Source: Ahaetulla prasina
Taxonomy: Eukaryota > Chordata > Lepidosauria > Squamata > Colubridae
NCBI RefSeq assembly: GCF_028640845.1
Contig: NC_080546.1
Coordinates: 53,207,409 to 53,271,408, forward strand
Reading direction: 5' to 3'
Length of the DNA: 64,000 bases
In this document: in pieces, positions 22,819 to 35,479 of the stretch
Numbering within the stretch: the stretch's first letter is position 1
How the letters are laid out: each line of letters starts with the position of its first letter
Made by a program: the position numbers and the translations under genes
Notes under the pieces: model-generated
Told to the model about the DNA's origin: nothing
The model's input: only the letters and a program-made list of their open reading frames with translations
Databases searched by the model: none

Positions 22819-23948
22819 GCTATTAAGGATCATGAACCTGGCCCAGCCTTGCAGCATGGATTATGAAGTTATTGAACAGACTCTAACATCTGAGCACTTT
22901 AGGGAGGGATCCTGTTGAGCACAGTGTTCTCAATATCCCTGTCCTGTCCCTTTGATCACCGCTATGCTGTCTTAAATATCAGTGCCACTTCACCCTGGTG
23001 CCAAGTATCCTGAAGGATAGACGCCTATATCTTCACCCTTTCAGGTTTTAATAATATACACCATGTCTGCATGTTCATAATCACCCTATAGCAAGGTAAA
23101 GATTGAGTTTACTACCAGCAGATGGATGGATGGATGGATGGATAGATGGATAAGAAAAAGAAAGGAAGAAATATGTTTAAGCTGAATGATTACAGGACAC
23201 TTAATTCTTTGTTGTGTTCTGTCTATAATAGATATAGTAGAATTATTTCATGAAAAATAATTTAGGATTGCAGCCAAAATGAATGTTAATTAAATAGCAG
23301 TTTAAGCTTTAAAATTAAGACTAATGGCTATGCTTAAAAAGCATATGCATAATACATGATAAAAATACAAACACACGCCTAATAATTGAATGGACCTGGA
23401 CAGAATAAAGGACTTTTAATGAGGAATGTGTGCCAAGCAGGATACTGTAAAGCACTCTTCTCATAATACAAACTATGTATTGTACATCAAATAATATACA
23501 ATTGTGTTTTAAGTAGCAAAATTATGAAGGATTACCAATTTTTCCTTCAATAAATAACAGGAGAGAAAACATGTAAAATATTTACTAATTCTTGTTCTAA
23601 ATTTACAACGGTGAAAAAAAATCTTAACAATTGAAATCATTGATAAATACCCAGAAGACTAATATAATATTGATACTGTATTAACTCAACATATGCCAGT
23701 ATGGAAATTATGTTGATAAACCTTGGGATTTTACAGGTAATTTTGTTTTTCTTTAAAATGAAGCATGACTGGTACCAAGTTAACATCTAGAGTTGTCTGA
23801 AATATAAGAAAAATAATATGACTAAAGATGCATTCTTCTTTCAACTTGACTCCTTAGATGTGCTAATTTTTGTGCAAAAGCTATCTTGTAAAACTTTCTA
23901 AATAGTCATCTGCTATCAGTTGAATGTTCTTTCTCAGTGCCCTGTTAT
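22819..23948. other. Intergenic with a short GATG repeat
   Basis: Unique-looking AT-rich DNA. A (GATG)n/(GATA)-type microsatellite lies at 23123-23152. Confidence 0.55.
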
Positions 23949-23956
23949 CTCCAGCC

Positions 23957-24200
23957 CAGGGGTGAAATCCAGCAGGTTCTGACAGGTTCTGGAGAACCGG
24001 TAGCGGAAATTTTGAGTAGTTCGGAGAACCGGCAAATACCATCTCTTGCTGGCCCCAGAGTGGGATGGGGATGGAGATTTTGCAATATCCTTCCCCCAGG
24101 AGTGGGGAGGAAATAGGGATTTTGCAGTATCCTTCCCCTGCCATGCCCACCAAGCCACGCCCACAGAACCAGTAGTAAAAAAATTTGGATTTCACCACTG
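23957..24200. mobile_element. hAT MITE (CAGGGGTGAAATCC type), 244 bp
   Basis: Ends caggggtgaaatccagcagg and ggatttcaccactg. ctccagcc at 23949-23956 and 24201-24208 is a perfect 8-bp target duplication. It shares its termini and the accggtag motif with 22236-22810 and 38446-38882 but has a different interior (a repeated tttgcaatatcc-like segment). Confidence 0.9.
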
Positions 24201-24451
24201 CTCCAGCCTAGCTCAAAGTGAGCATAATATGGAGAAGGTTGGCCACCTTCCTCAAGAATATAGAGCTGTGCAGGCATGCTAATAATAGAGGAAGTGATTA
24301 GCATGTTTTTTAAACTTTGCTCTTTTAACTCTGTCTTTCTAACTTTATCTTTTTATCTTTTGTATGGATTTTACAGTTTTTTATTTGTAAACTGGTCAGT
24401 CAATAGATGGGAGGTATATAAATGTGGCAAATAAACCAATAAGTGCTCACT

Positions 24452-25058
24452 ACAGGTAGTCTTGAAGTTACGAATGTAATGGAGCCTGCCCATTCCATTC
24501 GTAACCGAGGATTCGTGGAAGTGAATCTCGTACCTTGAACGGGATCACTCCCTCCTTTCACCCACACATTTGCTAATCGTTAAGTGCACGTGAGATATTT
24601 CAGGGTGGGGAAGTCCATGGCAGGGTGGGCTAGTGATGGAACACACCACCTGCTTAAGATCACCCAAGGCGTCCCCAACCCACTGAAATACTTCATGCTC
24701 CCCACAATTGGTTCCTCCCCCAACCTGCCATGCTGGGTCACTTCCTGTGCGAAGATCTAGCAAGCTGTCTCCTCTCCACTCTCAGCCGCACTTGTCCCTC
24801 TGCAGTTCTATTTTGGTGTGCGCAAGCATCACCCAGCACTTTGCAGGCCAAAATGGAGGTTCAGAGGAGTGGCTCTGCCCAGGCCTAAACAGAAAAGTTG
24901 GCAAAGTACAGGATGAATGTTGCAGAGCCTCTGCTGTTGTTCATAAAAGCGAACAACTGCTATGGTGCTGCAAGATTCATGGGACTTGTTCGTAAACACT
25001 AGGGGGCGCTGATCATGTAACTTTGTTTGCTAAGGGAACACTCATAACCCGGGAATTA
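24452..25058. mobile_element. TIR element of unknown superfamily (AGGTAGTC...TTACGAA)
   Basis: The left end caggtagtcttgaagttacg and right end cataacccgggaattacct are imperfect inverted repeats. The interior is moderately GC-rich with ttcgtaa-like subterminal repeats on both sides (near 24495-24540 and 24940-24995). No transposase. The outer motif resembles 29255-29632. Confidence 0.55.
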
Positions 25059-28000
25059 CCTATATATGCTTTATTTTGTGCTAGACATTTCTTTCAGAAA
25101 AATAAGATAGATTTTAATTTATTGTAGTGCATTTTAAAGATATAAGATATTACCTAGCAATCATTTTGAGCAAGAAATCTGTAATTGTTGCAGATGTCCT
25201 TTTACAAGATTGCACATTTTACATTTAATTCCATTCCAGTTCTGTTAGATCATAGGACTAAATCCCAATGATCGTATTTAAAATGATCTATATTTTGATT
25301 TTTTTTGTCTCCATCCCTCACACAGTTTATTCTTGAGCCTTGGAAGAAGGATATACTTTTAAAGAATATAACTCTGATTAGGCATATCTGGTCTTAGAAA
25401 GCATTTGGCAAGTATTTGAGCTCTGTTGAAGAAATGGAGAATGATAAATATATGTACTGCAGTAAGCCTTTGGTAGATATGAGTCACTACAAGTCTGTGG
25501 TTTTCTAGACAGATGTTGCCAACATAAAAGCTTCAATTTTTGGACCCTGGTCAAAGAGCTTTCTTAATAATTTACTTCTGGCAAAAGCTATACTTCTCAA
25601 GGACTGGGAAAATTGCATTTAGCCAAAGCATGGCAATCCTAATCAAGGGAGCTTTTAATCAAATCGTATGGAGGATGGAAACAAAAACCTGAGATAAATG
25701 CAAAGCTAACTACTAAAGATAAGGACTTAGAGAAGTGGCAAAGGCATAAGAATGCCCAGCATATCTCACAATAGAGTATTACTGAAGTTGAAATAATAAG
25801 CAATGTTAATTTGAGCTCCTGGTACAGGAAGGTAATAATTAAAATGCAAGTTGTTCAAAAATAACTGGTGCAAAAGAAAGAGAGGATAAATAATACGATA
25901 TGAAAATATTTTGTGCACCCATAAAGAAATTCATGGAAATCAAGGTATACTATAGGCAAATGTAATCCCAGGAGTGGGAGCCAATGAATTTCCCTTTGCG
26001 TCATAATCATAATCACAACCTATAGCATCATAATGACGGTTTCTAACTGTTACATATCTTCGTGTTGGAGGGATAATATCCATATACTTCAGAAATGAGA
26101 ATGTTTCCATGCTCCCATTCTTGGTTCACCCTAGTTCCTTGCTTCTGGCTGCCGAGGTTCCACTGTAACAATGGAATCTCAGTAGCTAGGATAATCAAAT
26201 AAAGGAATCCAACTGCAAAACAGGTGGCATTAGGACTTTGGAAGGCAATAGCATTTTGTCACCATGAAAGCAAAGAAGCACAAAGAGAAAACTTACATTT
26301 ACTTTCATAAATTCTGGATGGCAAACCACACATCAATCAGCTGGCAGTTTTTATGCACAGCAAGTGGCCAAAAGAACAAGAACAAGGTGCTTCTCTGCAA
26401 GTTCTAGCCTCAGAAACATAGAAACATATCCATGTTTATAATCTGAAATCTGAACTGATCTGAAAATAGTTGAATAGTTTTCTAGTACATTTGAAATTAA
26501 CATTAGCAGAAGTGGGTAGCACATGGGTTGAACAAGAAGAGCCTTCTTTAGCTTTGTGGACAGCATTTGAAAAAAAAATGGACAGAAAAATAACCATGAT
26601 ATTGTAGCTAGGGACTGCAAAAAATTAATTAGTAATAGATTCCAAGTTTTCTAGTAGCTGCTGAGACAAACTTTACCTATAATACTTATACTGTACTTTA
26701 CTTATAATATCTATCGTATATGGCTTAGGGATCGCTTCCTTTCTTAACATTGGAGATTGAATGAAGCAATATGAAGATGGGTAAGTTTAATTGAAATACG
26801 TTGACAATATTGCCTTTTTTCTTTGTTTGCAAATCCAACTTATTAAAACCCATAGATCCATTGGATGGTCCCTATGTCTTTTAGATTTTATTAGCGTGTG
26901 TACAAATGCAAAATATAACATTCTTTTCACATAACTATATGTAGATTTATAGCAATGGTTAAAAAAATAGATAGGTTTTTAGAAATGATTTATAGACCAA
27001 CACCTTCTAGCAAAGGCCAGTGGGATTCATTCCAAGAGAGACAATGTGAACTTATTATCTGTGCAGGGAGACAAGGAAACCAGTCACTATCTCATAAAAA
27101 TATTTGAATGGGTGAAATTATTACTTTAGGAGAGCGATTGCCCAGGTAAGATGTTGTTTTCTTAGTTGCTAAATTGTTAAGGGCAGCCATAACTCACTCT
27201 TCCTGACTTCATGAGTACATTCTGAGGTGTAACGCATCACTTTCTTCCAATAATAGCCGACAAGGGCTGGAAGATTTGTTTTCCCAGATGTGTTTCTTGT
27301 CTAGTTTTTCCTGATATTCTGCTTGGTTGTTTTTGTTTTTGCTTCCTTTTGCTTGTTTGATTGCTAACAAAGCAGCACACAACAACAGCGACAGCGGCAT
27401 TCATGGTTACAGCTTTTGTTTTCAGATGACAAATTCATGCTCTACTGCCTCAGGAGCAATCTCTCTCTGGCTATCTAAATGTCTCTTGTGGGATATCTAG
27501 TGTAAATAATTTCAGTATCAACTATACCATAAGAACCGCATGTATAAGTATTAATAGTAGCTAAGGCCATCAGAAATGGTATTTGGGGAACTTCTGTTAT
27601 AAACCAATTTCTGCTGACATTCATTTGAAAATGCTGAACTTACTGGTGCATGAAAATTGTTAGAAATATGATACATATTAATACTAGCTGTTCTTTTAAC
27701 TGACTTTTAATTAAATTTATACTCCACTCTACTACAAACAGTACAAATTATAGCAGATTAAAAAAAATTAAATTATTTCAAGAATTTATGGACACACACA
27801 ACATCTGAACTTGTCAAACATTGATATTTGTCATTTATTACTTGGACAATCATAGAATAAGAACTCAGAAATAATTCTTATTTTGCTACTAAGAGCCAAG
27901 TATAAAAACCAAGAGGAAGAAAGTAAAACAGTAATGACAATATTAATATCATTAATAGTAAAAAGTAGCAAAAAATGTTACAAGCTAATATGAGAACCGT

Positions 28001-28135
28001 GGGCGCCACTAGTAAGACTTCTGGGGGGTGATTGCTATGGCACAGAATTTTTCATTTTTGTAGACAGTTCTCGTCTGTCTCTACCTAAAGAACAAAACTT
28101 ATGATCTAAATAATTTCTCTGATTTTTTTACAGTT
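25059..28135. other. Intergenic, no gene seen
   Basis: 3 kb of AT-rich, unique-looking sequence. The small frames present have no domain. Confidence 0.5.
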
Positions 28136-28137
28136 TG

Positions 28138-28262
28138 CTCGTTGTTGTTGTTAGTTGCAAAGTCGTGTCTGACCCATCTCGACCCCATGGACAACGTTCC
28201 TCCAGACTTTCCTGTCCTCTACCATCCTCTGAAGTCCATTTAAGCTCACGTTTGCTCATAGA
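28138..28262 (+). mobile_element. BovB (RTE) LINE 3' fragment
   Basis: The run cgttgttgttgttagttgc is followed by aagtcgtgtctgacccatct, cgaccccatgga and cctccagactttcctgtcc, the recognisable 3' region of BovB-type LINEs in squamates and ruminants. Only about 125 bp remain. BovB is the likely source of machinery for the Sauria SINEs in this window. Confidence 0.75.
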
Positions 28263-29250
28263 AACAACATTTTGCAATGCCTGGCTTTACTTTCAAAAAT
28301 GCTGCTAAATAAAGAAAACAAACTACTATAGACAAAAAACCAATCGTGTTTTTCCCCTTGGATTCATAAATGAATAACTTTTACTAACTTTGACTAATGT
28401 TATCTGAGGATTTAAAGTCATCTTAACTAGAGATGGTACTGGCATGGGTTTTGGGGAAAAGTAGAACCAAAAATATAAATGGTAGAGCAAAATTCTAACA
28501 TCAATGAGACCAGCCCTGTTTCTATAGGCAGTGTGATATTTGAAATACCCAGGGAGCATCCTAAATAAAGCACTTAAAAAGTCTGACAAATACAACCCAT
28601 AGAGGTTGATAGTCCTTATAAATACCAATTTGAGATTTATATAAAACCTGGCTAGTTAATTAGTTCTAAATAATTTCAATGTAGCCAGAATATAGTTACC
28701 ATGTTTGGCAACGAATACATTAAGGATAACCTAAAGAGCTAAAACATTCTGGGGAGAGGGGAGTCCTGAAATATTAAAAACTTATTCTGCTCAATTTGAT
28801 TGAGCATCCTTACGCCCCTGTTTTGTAGTTTCTTAATGAATGCTATAGCTTTTTAAAAAAAGCTTTGCTCATTATAGTTCGAAGCAAAGGCCCAAAGCCC
28901 TCTTCCTTGGCTTTTTATAAATATAAATCGTGTCTGCACTGAAAAGCACAACCATAGGTCTATTAGCTAATTTGGCAGCATCCCCAAAATACTATTTTGG
29001 CATCAGATAGGAGCCATTACTCTGAAGAGAAGGCTATGGACTATTTAAATTAAACCAAATATTCTGATATCTTTTTGAGGTGGTCTATTAATGTGCTTTG
29101 AATCTGCAGAGCATAAGTACACATGTTAACTGTCGTCCCAAAAGTTGGAATATAATTAATCTGTGCTTAGTGATGCCTGATACGTATTTTTTGAACAGAA
29201 TATAAGACTCGTCCTGCTGTACCAAGTCAACATCCAATGCTATAAGAATA
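28263..29250. other. Intergenic, no gene seen
   Basis: AT-rich and unique-looking. No coding or RNA signal. Confidence 0.5.
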
Positions 29251-29254
29251 ATAC

Positions 29255-29632
29255 AGATAGTCCTCAACTTACAACCACAGCTGAGCCCCAGATTTCTGCT
29301 GTTAAGTGAGTTTTGCCCCTTTTTATGACTTTTCTTGCCACAGTTGTTAAATGAATCATTGCAGTTGATAAGTTAGCAATCCAGTTGTTAAATGAGCCTT
29401 GCTTCCCCATTGACTTCTGTGAGAAGGTCGCAAGCAAAGTCAACAAAATGATCTTGGGCAAAATAATGGTCATACATATGAACCAGTTGCCAAGCATCTG
29501 AATTTTGATCACATGATCATGAGGATGCTGCAAAAGTTGGAATTGTGAAAAACGGTCATAAGTCACATTTTTCAGTGCCATTGTAACTTTGAATAGTCAG
29601 TAAATGAACTGCTGTAAGTTGAGGACTACCTA
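29255..29632. mobile_element. MITE with 20-bp TIRs (GATAGTCCTCAACTTACA)
   Basis: The left end gatagtcctcaacttaca is mirrored by tgtaagttgaggactacc on the right. The interior has repeated gttaaatga-type motifs, also in inverted form (tcatttaac). A short TA or ATA duplication is possible. Non-coding. Superfamily not assigned. Confidence 0.7.
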
Positions 29633-29963
29633 TAACAGCATGCAATGGAGAAGGAGTCCATTGGAAAAATACTAGGAGTATACCAGTGAGTAATACACTT
29701 TAGTTCTTGTAGTTAAAACTTAATTCTTCTAGTTCCCCCCCTCCCCTGATCTTCTGTGCTAGTTCATTATGGCAGTGATGGCTAGATGGCAGTGATGATC
29801 AACTGCTTGATGATGATCAAGCAGAAGTTTGATTAAACCATCATGGCCACCATATTGAATTTTTTAGCATAACTTGACAACCTTGTAATGTAGACAGCAC
29901 TGGATACAAAGGGCAGGCTCCTTTTCTCTTCCCTTCTGCTTCCTTATTATGATTCCCTGACTT

Positions 29964-30050
29964 ATTTATTTATTTATTTATTTATTAAATTTATATACCA
30001 CCCTTCTCCCGAAGGACTCAGGGTGGTTTACAGCCAGATAAAAACATAAT
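29964..30050 (-). repeat. (TTTA)n plus orphan SINE/LINE hairpin tail
   Basis: A (TTTA)n run is followed by taccacccttctcccgaagg and actcagggtggtttac. This is the stem-loop tail seen at the 3' end of the SINE at 7663-7925, here without the SINE body. An (AT)-rich low-complexity stretch follows to about 30135. Confidence 0.65.
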
Positions 30051-30838
30051 TATATGATGAATAATATATAATATAATATATATATATAATATTATATGAT
30101 AATATATAATATAGTATATAATAATATACGTATAGGTGTTTCTATAAATATTTTTGCTGTAATCTCTGAAAAAGTTGATATAATAATATGGATTATTTCT
30201 TACCAATTGAGAAAGAAATGTATATAATTATCAAGAGTGATTCTAATAAAGTTCTATCTTTAAAGTTTTACTTTTTGGGAAGAACAATATCCCAGGAGTT
30301 CTTTTTTTTGGATTTGCTAGCTGGACAGTTGACATTAACACTTCTAAAATTAATGATAATTTTGCCAAATCTGTTAAGCACATTATAATTCTCAAAGTAT
30401 AATAACTTCTATAGTATAATATAACTACTCAAAGAGTTTTCCCCCATTTATTACTTTTTATCATTGTCTTGAATATTGATGACTATTATTATCATGTAAC
30501 ACATATGAGAACACAATATATTTATTTTTTTATTAGAAACATGACTTTACAAAGTAATGATGAATAAATGAGCAACATAGAATTTTCAAAAGAGACATTA
30601 CATTGTTGACTGATTCTTACAATTTGGGCTTAACATCACTTCAAAAAATTTGAAATGTTTCGTAATAAACCTGCATGGCTCAATCAAATCACCCAATATA
30701 TAAAACTCTACAATGTGCTTCCATTGGGAAGGTCAATAAGGTGCAACTTATGAAAGCAATGTTGCACTGGTATTATACAAGCTCTGTATCTTTTGGACAT
30801 GTTGCACTATGTACCAATATCCTAATAGTCATCTACCG

Positions 30839-30973
30839 CAGGGGTCTCCAACCTTAGTAACTTTAAGGCTTGTAGACTTCAACTCCCAGAGTTCCTCAGC
30901 CAGCTTTGCTGGGTGAGGAACTCTGGGAGTTGAAGTCCACAAACCTTAAAGTTACTAAGATTGGAGACCCCTG
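30839..30973. mobile_element. Palindromic hAT MITE (CAGGGGTCTCCAACCTT type)
   Basis: 135 bp, almost entirely one hairpin: caggggtctccaaccttag on the left pairs with the right end, and gttgaagtcyacaa-like and gaggaactctgggag arms meet near 30905. The flanks atctaccg (30831-30838) and atctactg (30974-30981) match at 7 of 8. A second copy lies at 55310-55449. Confidence 0.9.
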
Positions 30974-31641
30974 ATCTACTGCATTGTTTTCAGTGTTCAT
31001 GTTCTTAATTGTTTGGCCAATGTTTCAGCTTGAAGCTGAAGTCCAAACCTTCTGATTGATAATCTAATGTAAGATATTATGCTTAACAGAAAGCAATACA
31101 AGCAATTCCTTAGCCTCAGTGTTTTAGAATCTGTAAATAAAATCATAAAGCTACATTTGCATTGACAACTAGTTGGAAAGAAACTCGTGCAAAGTTTTTA
31201 ACATTTGGGCAATGTTGCAATGATACATTGTCTGAACTTAGTTATTGGGTTAACTAGTATACCCACTAGATATCATTATTAGGGCAGGAGTCTGAGACAT
31301 GCTCTGAAACATCTAAGCCCCACACTGAAGCTCCAGCAATTTGGGTCATTCTACTGTAAATGTAAGTGAATGGTTTTTCCTTGAATCTTCAGCAACAGTT
31401 TAAGGATATATTACGATTATATGGCATTACATAAGTAGCCCGGATGCCACTGATTTTATATGTATATATACACATACATATATACAGTTATTCCATATAC
31501 TGATGAGCTACAAAGTCTTAGTATATTCTTTAAGTGATGAAAAGGAAGGCTACATAAGTTGTGCTGCCTTATTTTAGCTCCATATTTATTTTTTCTCTTT
31601 ATCATCATTTATTAACAGTAGAATCAATTTATTAACAGTAT

Positions 31642-32392
31642 CAACAGTAGAAACCTTCAAATTTCTGGGTTCTATCATATCGCAAGATCTCAAATGGACA
31701 GCTAACATCAAAAACATCATTAAAAAAGGACAACAAAGAATGTTCTTTCTGCGCCAACTCAGTAAGCTCAAACTGCCCAAGGAGCTGCTGATCCAATTCT
31801 ACAGAGGAATTATTGAGTCTGTCATTTGCACCTCTATAACTGTCTGGTTCGGTTCTGCAACCCAACAAGAAAAACACAGACTTCAGAGGATAATTAGAAC
31901 TGCAGAAAAAATAATTGCTACCAACTTGCCTTCCATTGAGGACCTGTATACTGCACGAATCAAGAAGAGGGCCGTGAAAATATTTGCAGATCCCTCGCAT
32001 CCTGGACATAAACTGTTTCAACTCCTACCCTCAAAACGACGCTATAGAGCACTGCACACCAGAACAACTAGACACAAGAACAGTTTTTTCCCGAAGGCCA
32101 TCACTCTGCTAAACAAATAATTCCCTCAACACTGTCAGACTATTTACTGAATCTGCACTACTATTAATCGTTTCATAGTTCCCATCACCCATCTCTTTCC
32201 ACTTATGACTGTATGACTATAACTTGTTGCTGGCAATCCTTATGATTTACATTGATATATTGATCATCAATTGTGTTGTAAATGTTGTACCTTGATGAAC
32301 GTATCTTTTCTTTTATGTACACTGAGAGCATATGCACCAAGACAAATTCCTTGTGTGTCCAATCACACTTGGCCAATAAAAAAAAAAAAATT
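31642..32392 (+). mobile_element. 5'-truncated CR1/L2-type LINE (ORF2 C-terminus and 3' UTR)
   Basis: A + frame from about 31642 to 32120 reads through VETFKFLGSIISQDLKW, an Ile/Lys-rich linker, LRQLSKLKLPKELLIQF, the IIESVICTSITVWFG segment, and ends near SFFPKAITLLNK with a stop. This is the thumb and C-terminal part of a CR1/L2-group reverse transcriptase. The catalytic core is missing because of 5' truncation, as expected from target-primed insertion. The 3' UTR contains ccttgtgtgtccaatcac and ends ggccaataaa plus an A run. A near-identical 3' end lies at 46712-47049. The ORF2 tail itself looks unbroken, so the copy is probably not old. Confidence 0.85.
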
Positions 32393-35225
32393 AATATAAT
32401 GAATTGTTTCAACAGGATACTTCATTATAGGATGTAATATTTGGGACACCTTTTGATTTTCTAAATAGCTATATATAGCTTTTTTATTTAATCTAGTATT
32501 TGTAATATTTTACCTGCCTGCCAATTATTATGTGGAAATATGCACAGGAAGAGACTAAAATAAATATTTGGGTAATAATTTAATATTTATGACTGAAATC
32601 TTTCCTAGATTGTTATTTGTTTATACTTGATTTTTTTAATGATTTGATTTATAAAAGAGTTGAAATTAATTTTAATAACTTGGTGATATGAAAGAATGAA
32701 AACCTTAAGTATTTTAAACTTTTATTTCATACAATATATTCTGTTTGATCATCCACATCTTTTGATTCCATATTTAAATCCATACATTTTAATTTATTAA
32801 CTCCAATTATTAGCTCTGTGTCTTTCTATGTACTTTATTTTTTTTTCCATGATTATTTTGAAGTTTTTCTTCGATGAGGCTGTCACATCTCTAGCAAATA
32901 AACTTTATAATGTTCCCTAATTATAATAGACCCATTAATATTATGTGTTTATATAGTTTTACTAAAGAAATGGATTCACCTTTATTCTTTTATGGTGCTG
33001 TAATTGTTAGTTAAATAAGTTTAGAAATGTAGATCTGAAATTCTTTAGCTGCATCCAGCTAAAGGCTTTTACCAGGGAAGGTTTTATTTAATGCCCTTCT
33101 TATTGGTTCAGAAACCAAACGTCTTTTAATAAAGATTTAATGTTCTTTCTATATTTACTAGCAATTGTGCTAAGCCTAATTGCTAATATTGCTGAAAATA
33201 TGTTTGTGTCTTGATTTAGATACCATATTATGTTTGATTACATTTCATGTTTCAGATATGAAAACTGATTGCAGAAAACATGCACTCAGCTTTTAGGCAT
33301 ATTCGCCAACAATTTGGCTGCTGTGCTAAATTCATTGCAAGTAAAACAGTATTTACATTTGTATTTCTAATATTTAATATCATGCTGACTAATCCAAAGG
33401 CGTCTTACAGTGACTTACAAATGTGATAAAATAAAATACATAAGCACATATTCAAACAGCATAATGAAAACCCAAAGCAATATAAATTCAAATCAACAAG
33501 GTCAGTAAAAATTGTTCCAAACTCAGCAACCACACGACTCCTGAATAAAATTTGTTTGCTCTCACTATCATGTTTATTTGATGCTCATTCTGAAGACCTG
33601 ATGATCTACATTTAAAAACACAAGCACTGTTCAAACTGTTAAATATTGTACTGGGAATAATATTAGTGCTTGCAATAAAATAAATAAATAGTATTGTAAT
33701 TACTTTCATGGCATGATGATGCAGAGTCATGGTGAGAAAATGCAGCATCATGATGTGAAGCTACAAAGCATCACAGCTGGGGCTGAATCTTATCAGAGCT
33801 TGTTAGTGTTTTGTAAGCAATTAAAATAAGAAGTAGTAGTCTAAATCAATTGGCTATCTCCAATGTACTGTTAACTTAAGGAACTCTGTCACTTGTATTT
33901 AGCAGTAACTTGGCAATATTGTTCACATCACACATAGCTGCTACACTCCACTATTTCATGGTGATAGAAGGCATTAAACAGGAAAAAACAGAGTTGTTAG
34001 CATATTCTTTGTTCTTGTAATAGCAACAACATTAGTTGTTCAGTAAGCTTAAGAACGTTCAAAATACCTTCCAAATGAATGATTTACATCTATTCATATA
34101 TTTCTGCTCTACAAAGTTATGTAATTCTACAAACTAACTAAAACCAATACTATGCAATATCAAACCACAAAGAGTTGGACAATTTACAACAGCCCTCAAT
34201 AAATTGGTATCCACCTATAGTATTTTACCATTCTGTTTTTTTATGTTAGTATTAGGAATTAAATATTATAAGAATTGTACAACAAGAAGAAATGTAGGAA
34301 TCCTTCTATTCAAACTATATTACAGCCAGTCAGCCATGTCAGTACAGGAATATTGCAAGCCAGTGGAACCCCAATTTTCTCTTCGTCCCTTGTATTTATT
34401 TTTCCACTGACACTCAATATTCTGTGGGTTTTGCAAGTCACTGAACATACACAGATATTCTGGAGTATGTGTGTATTTGTATTTATTTACTTGAGTAATA
34501 TAGCTGCCAATTTCACATACGTGACTCTAGGTGATTTGTAATAAAATAGATAAAGCACATAAAATACACAATGTAAAAATAAAAGCAAACAGCATTCAAG
34601 TATCATAAAATGACACTCAACAAAGTGAAGCAAAAGGTCCAGACACAAAACCAAGTTTTCAAAGCCTTGTGAAAGGCCAGCAGGGTCAGGCACCATGGCA
34701 GAAAGGGTGCCCCTCCTAGACATGTCTTTGCCAACAGCACCTGTGAAGCATATATCTCCTGCCAAAGCAGACAAGATAACTCCTCTCAGAATTTATAGCA
34801 CAAAACAGGAATGGAGAAAATTTAATTTTAAAAACAATCCTAAGTAAACAAGCTAAGTTTGCCAGGATGGAGATAAAAAGTCTTTTGACTTCAGGTTTTT
34901 CCTATATTCTGGGAGTTGAAGTCTCCACCTATCTCAAAATTGCCAAGGCTGAGGCATGCTTCTATAACAGATAACCCTTAGGTAGAGATGCAGGGATATG
35001 GAAATGTCAGGTTTCCTTGTCCTTTAATAAGTCAAAAAGTATGAAATTCATATTGGAGGAAAGTATATATATATGGGGTTTATGCAGCAGTGCATCTTGG
35101 ACAAAAGGGGGATATTGTTTGCTGCAACTTATGAAGAAATGTAATATATTTTGGCTTTGGTTACTGCTAAGCCAAAAATTATAAAAGAAATTCCAAAACA
35201 AATTTAGTTGTTCAGAATAACTACT
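32393..35225. other. Intergenic; one old repeat near 34480-34790
   Basis: AT-rich. About 34480-34790 resembles old squamate interspersed repeats (ctaggtgatttgtaataaaa, then caagttttcaaagcc and gaaaggccagcagggtc); the family is uncertain. The rest looks unique. Confidence 0.45.
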
Positions 35226-35237
35226 CTAGTCCTTATG

Positions 35238-35460
35238 GAGATTGTCAGTCATCCAGGTCATGATTGTCCCAAAGGTGCTTTTTTTCAAGAGGCAATTAGA
35301 TTTTCTTGTTTTTCTTTGAAGACGTTTTGTTTCTCATCCAAGAAGCTTTTTCAGCTCCAGAGCTGAAGAAGCTTCTTGGATGAGAAATGAAATGTCTTCA
35401 AAGAAAAACAAAGTTCAGTTCCCTCTTGAAAAAAGTATCTTTGGGACAACTCCCGTAGTT
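35238..35460. mobile_element. Long-hairpin MITE
   Basis: Two arms of about 90 nt (roughly 35265-35355 and 35360-35450) are reverse complements with few mismatches. The centre is agctccagagct, flanked by gaagaagcttcttggatgag on the right and its inverse on the left; ctttgaagacgttttg pairs with atgtcttcaaag. Outer arms ttgtcccaaaggtgc and atctttgggacaac also pair. No coding capacity. Confidence 0.8.
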
Positions 35461-35479
35461 TATGTATTTGAGAAGATCC

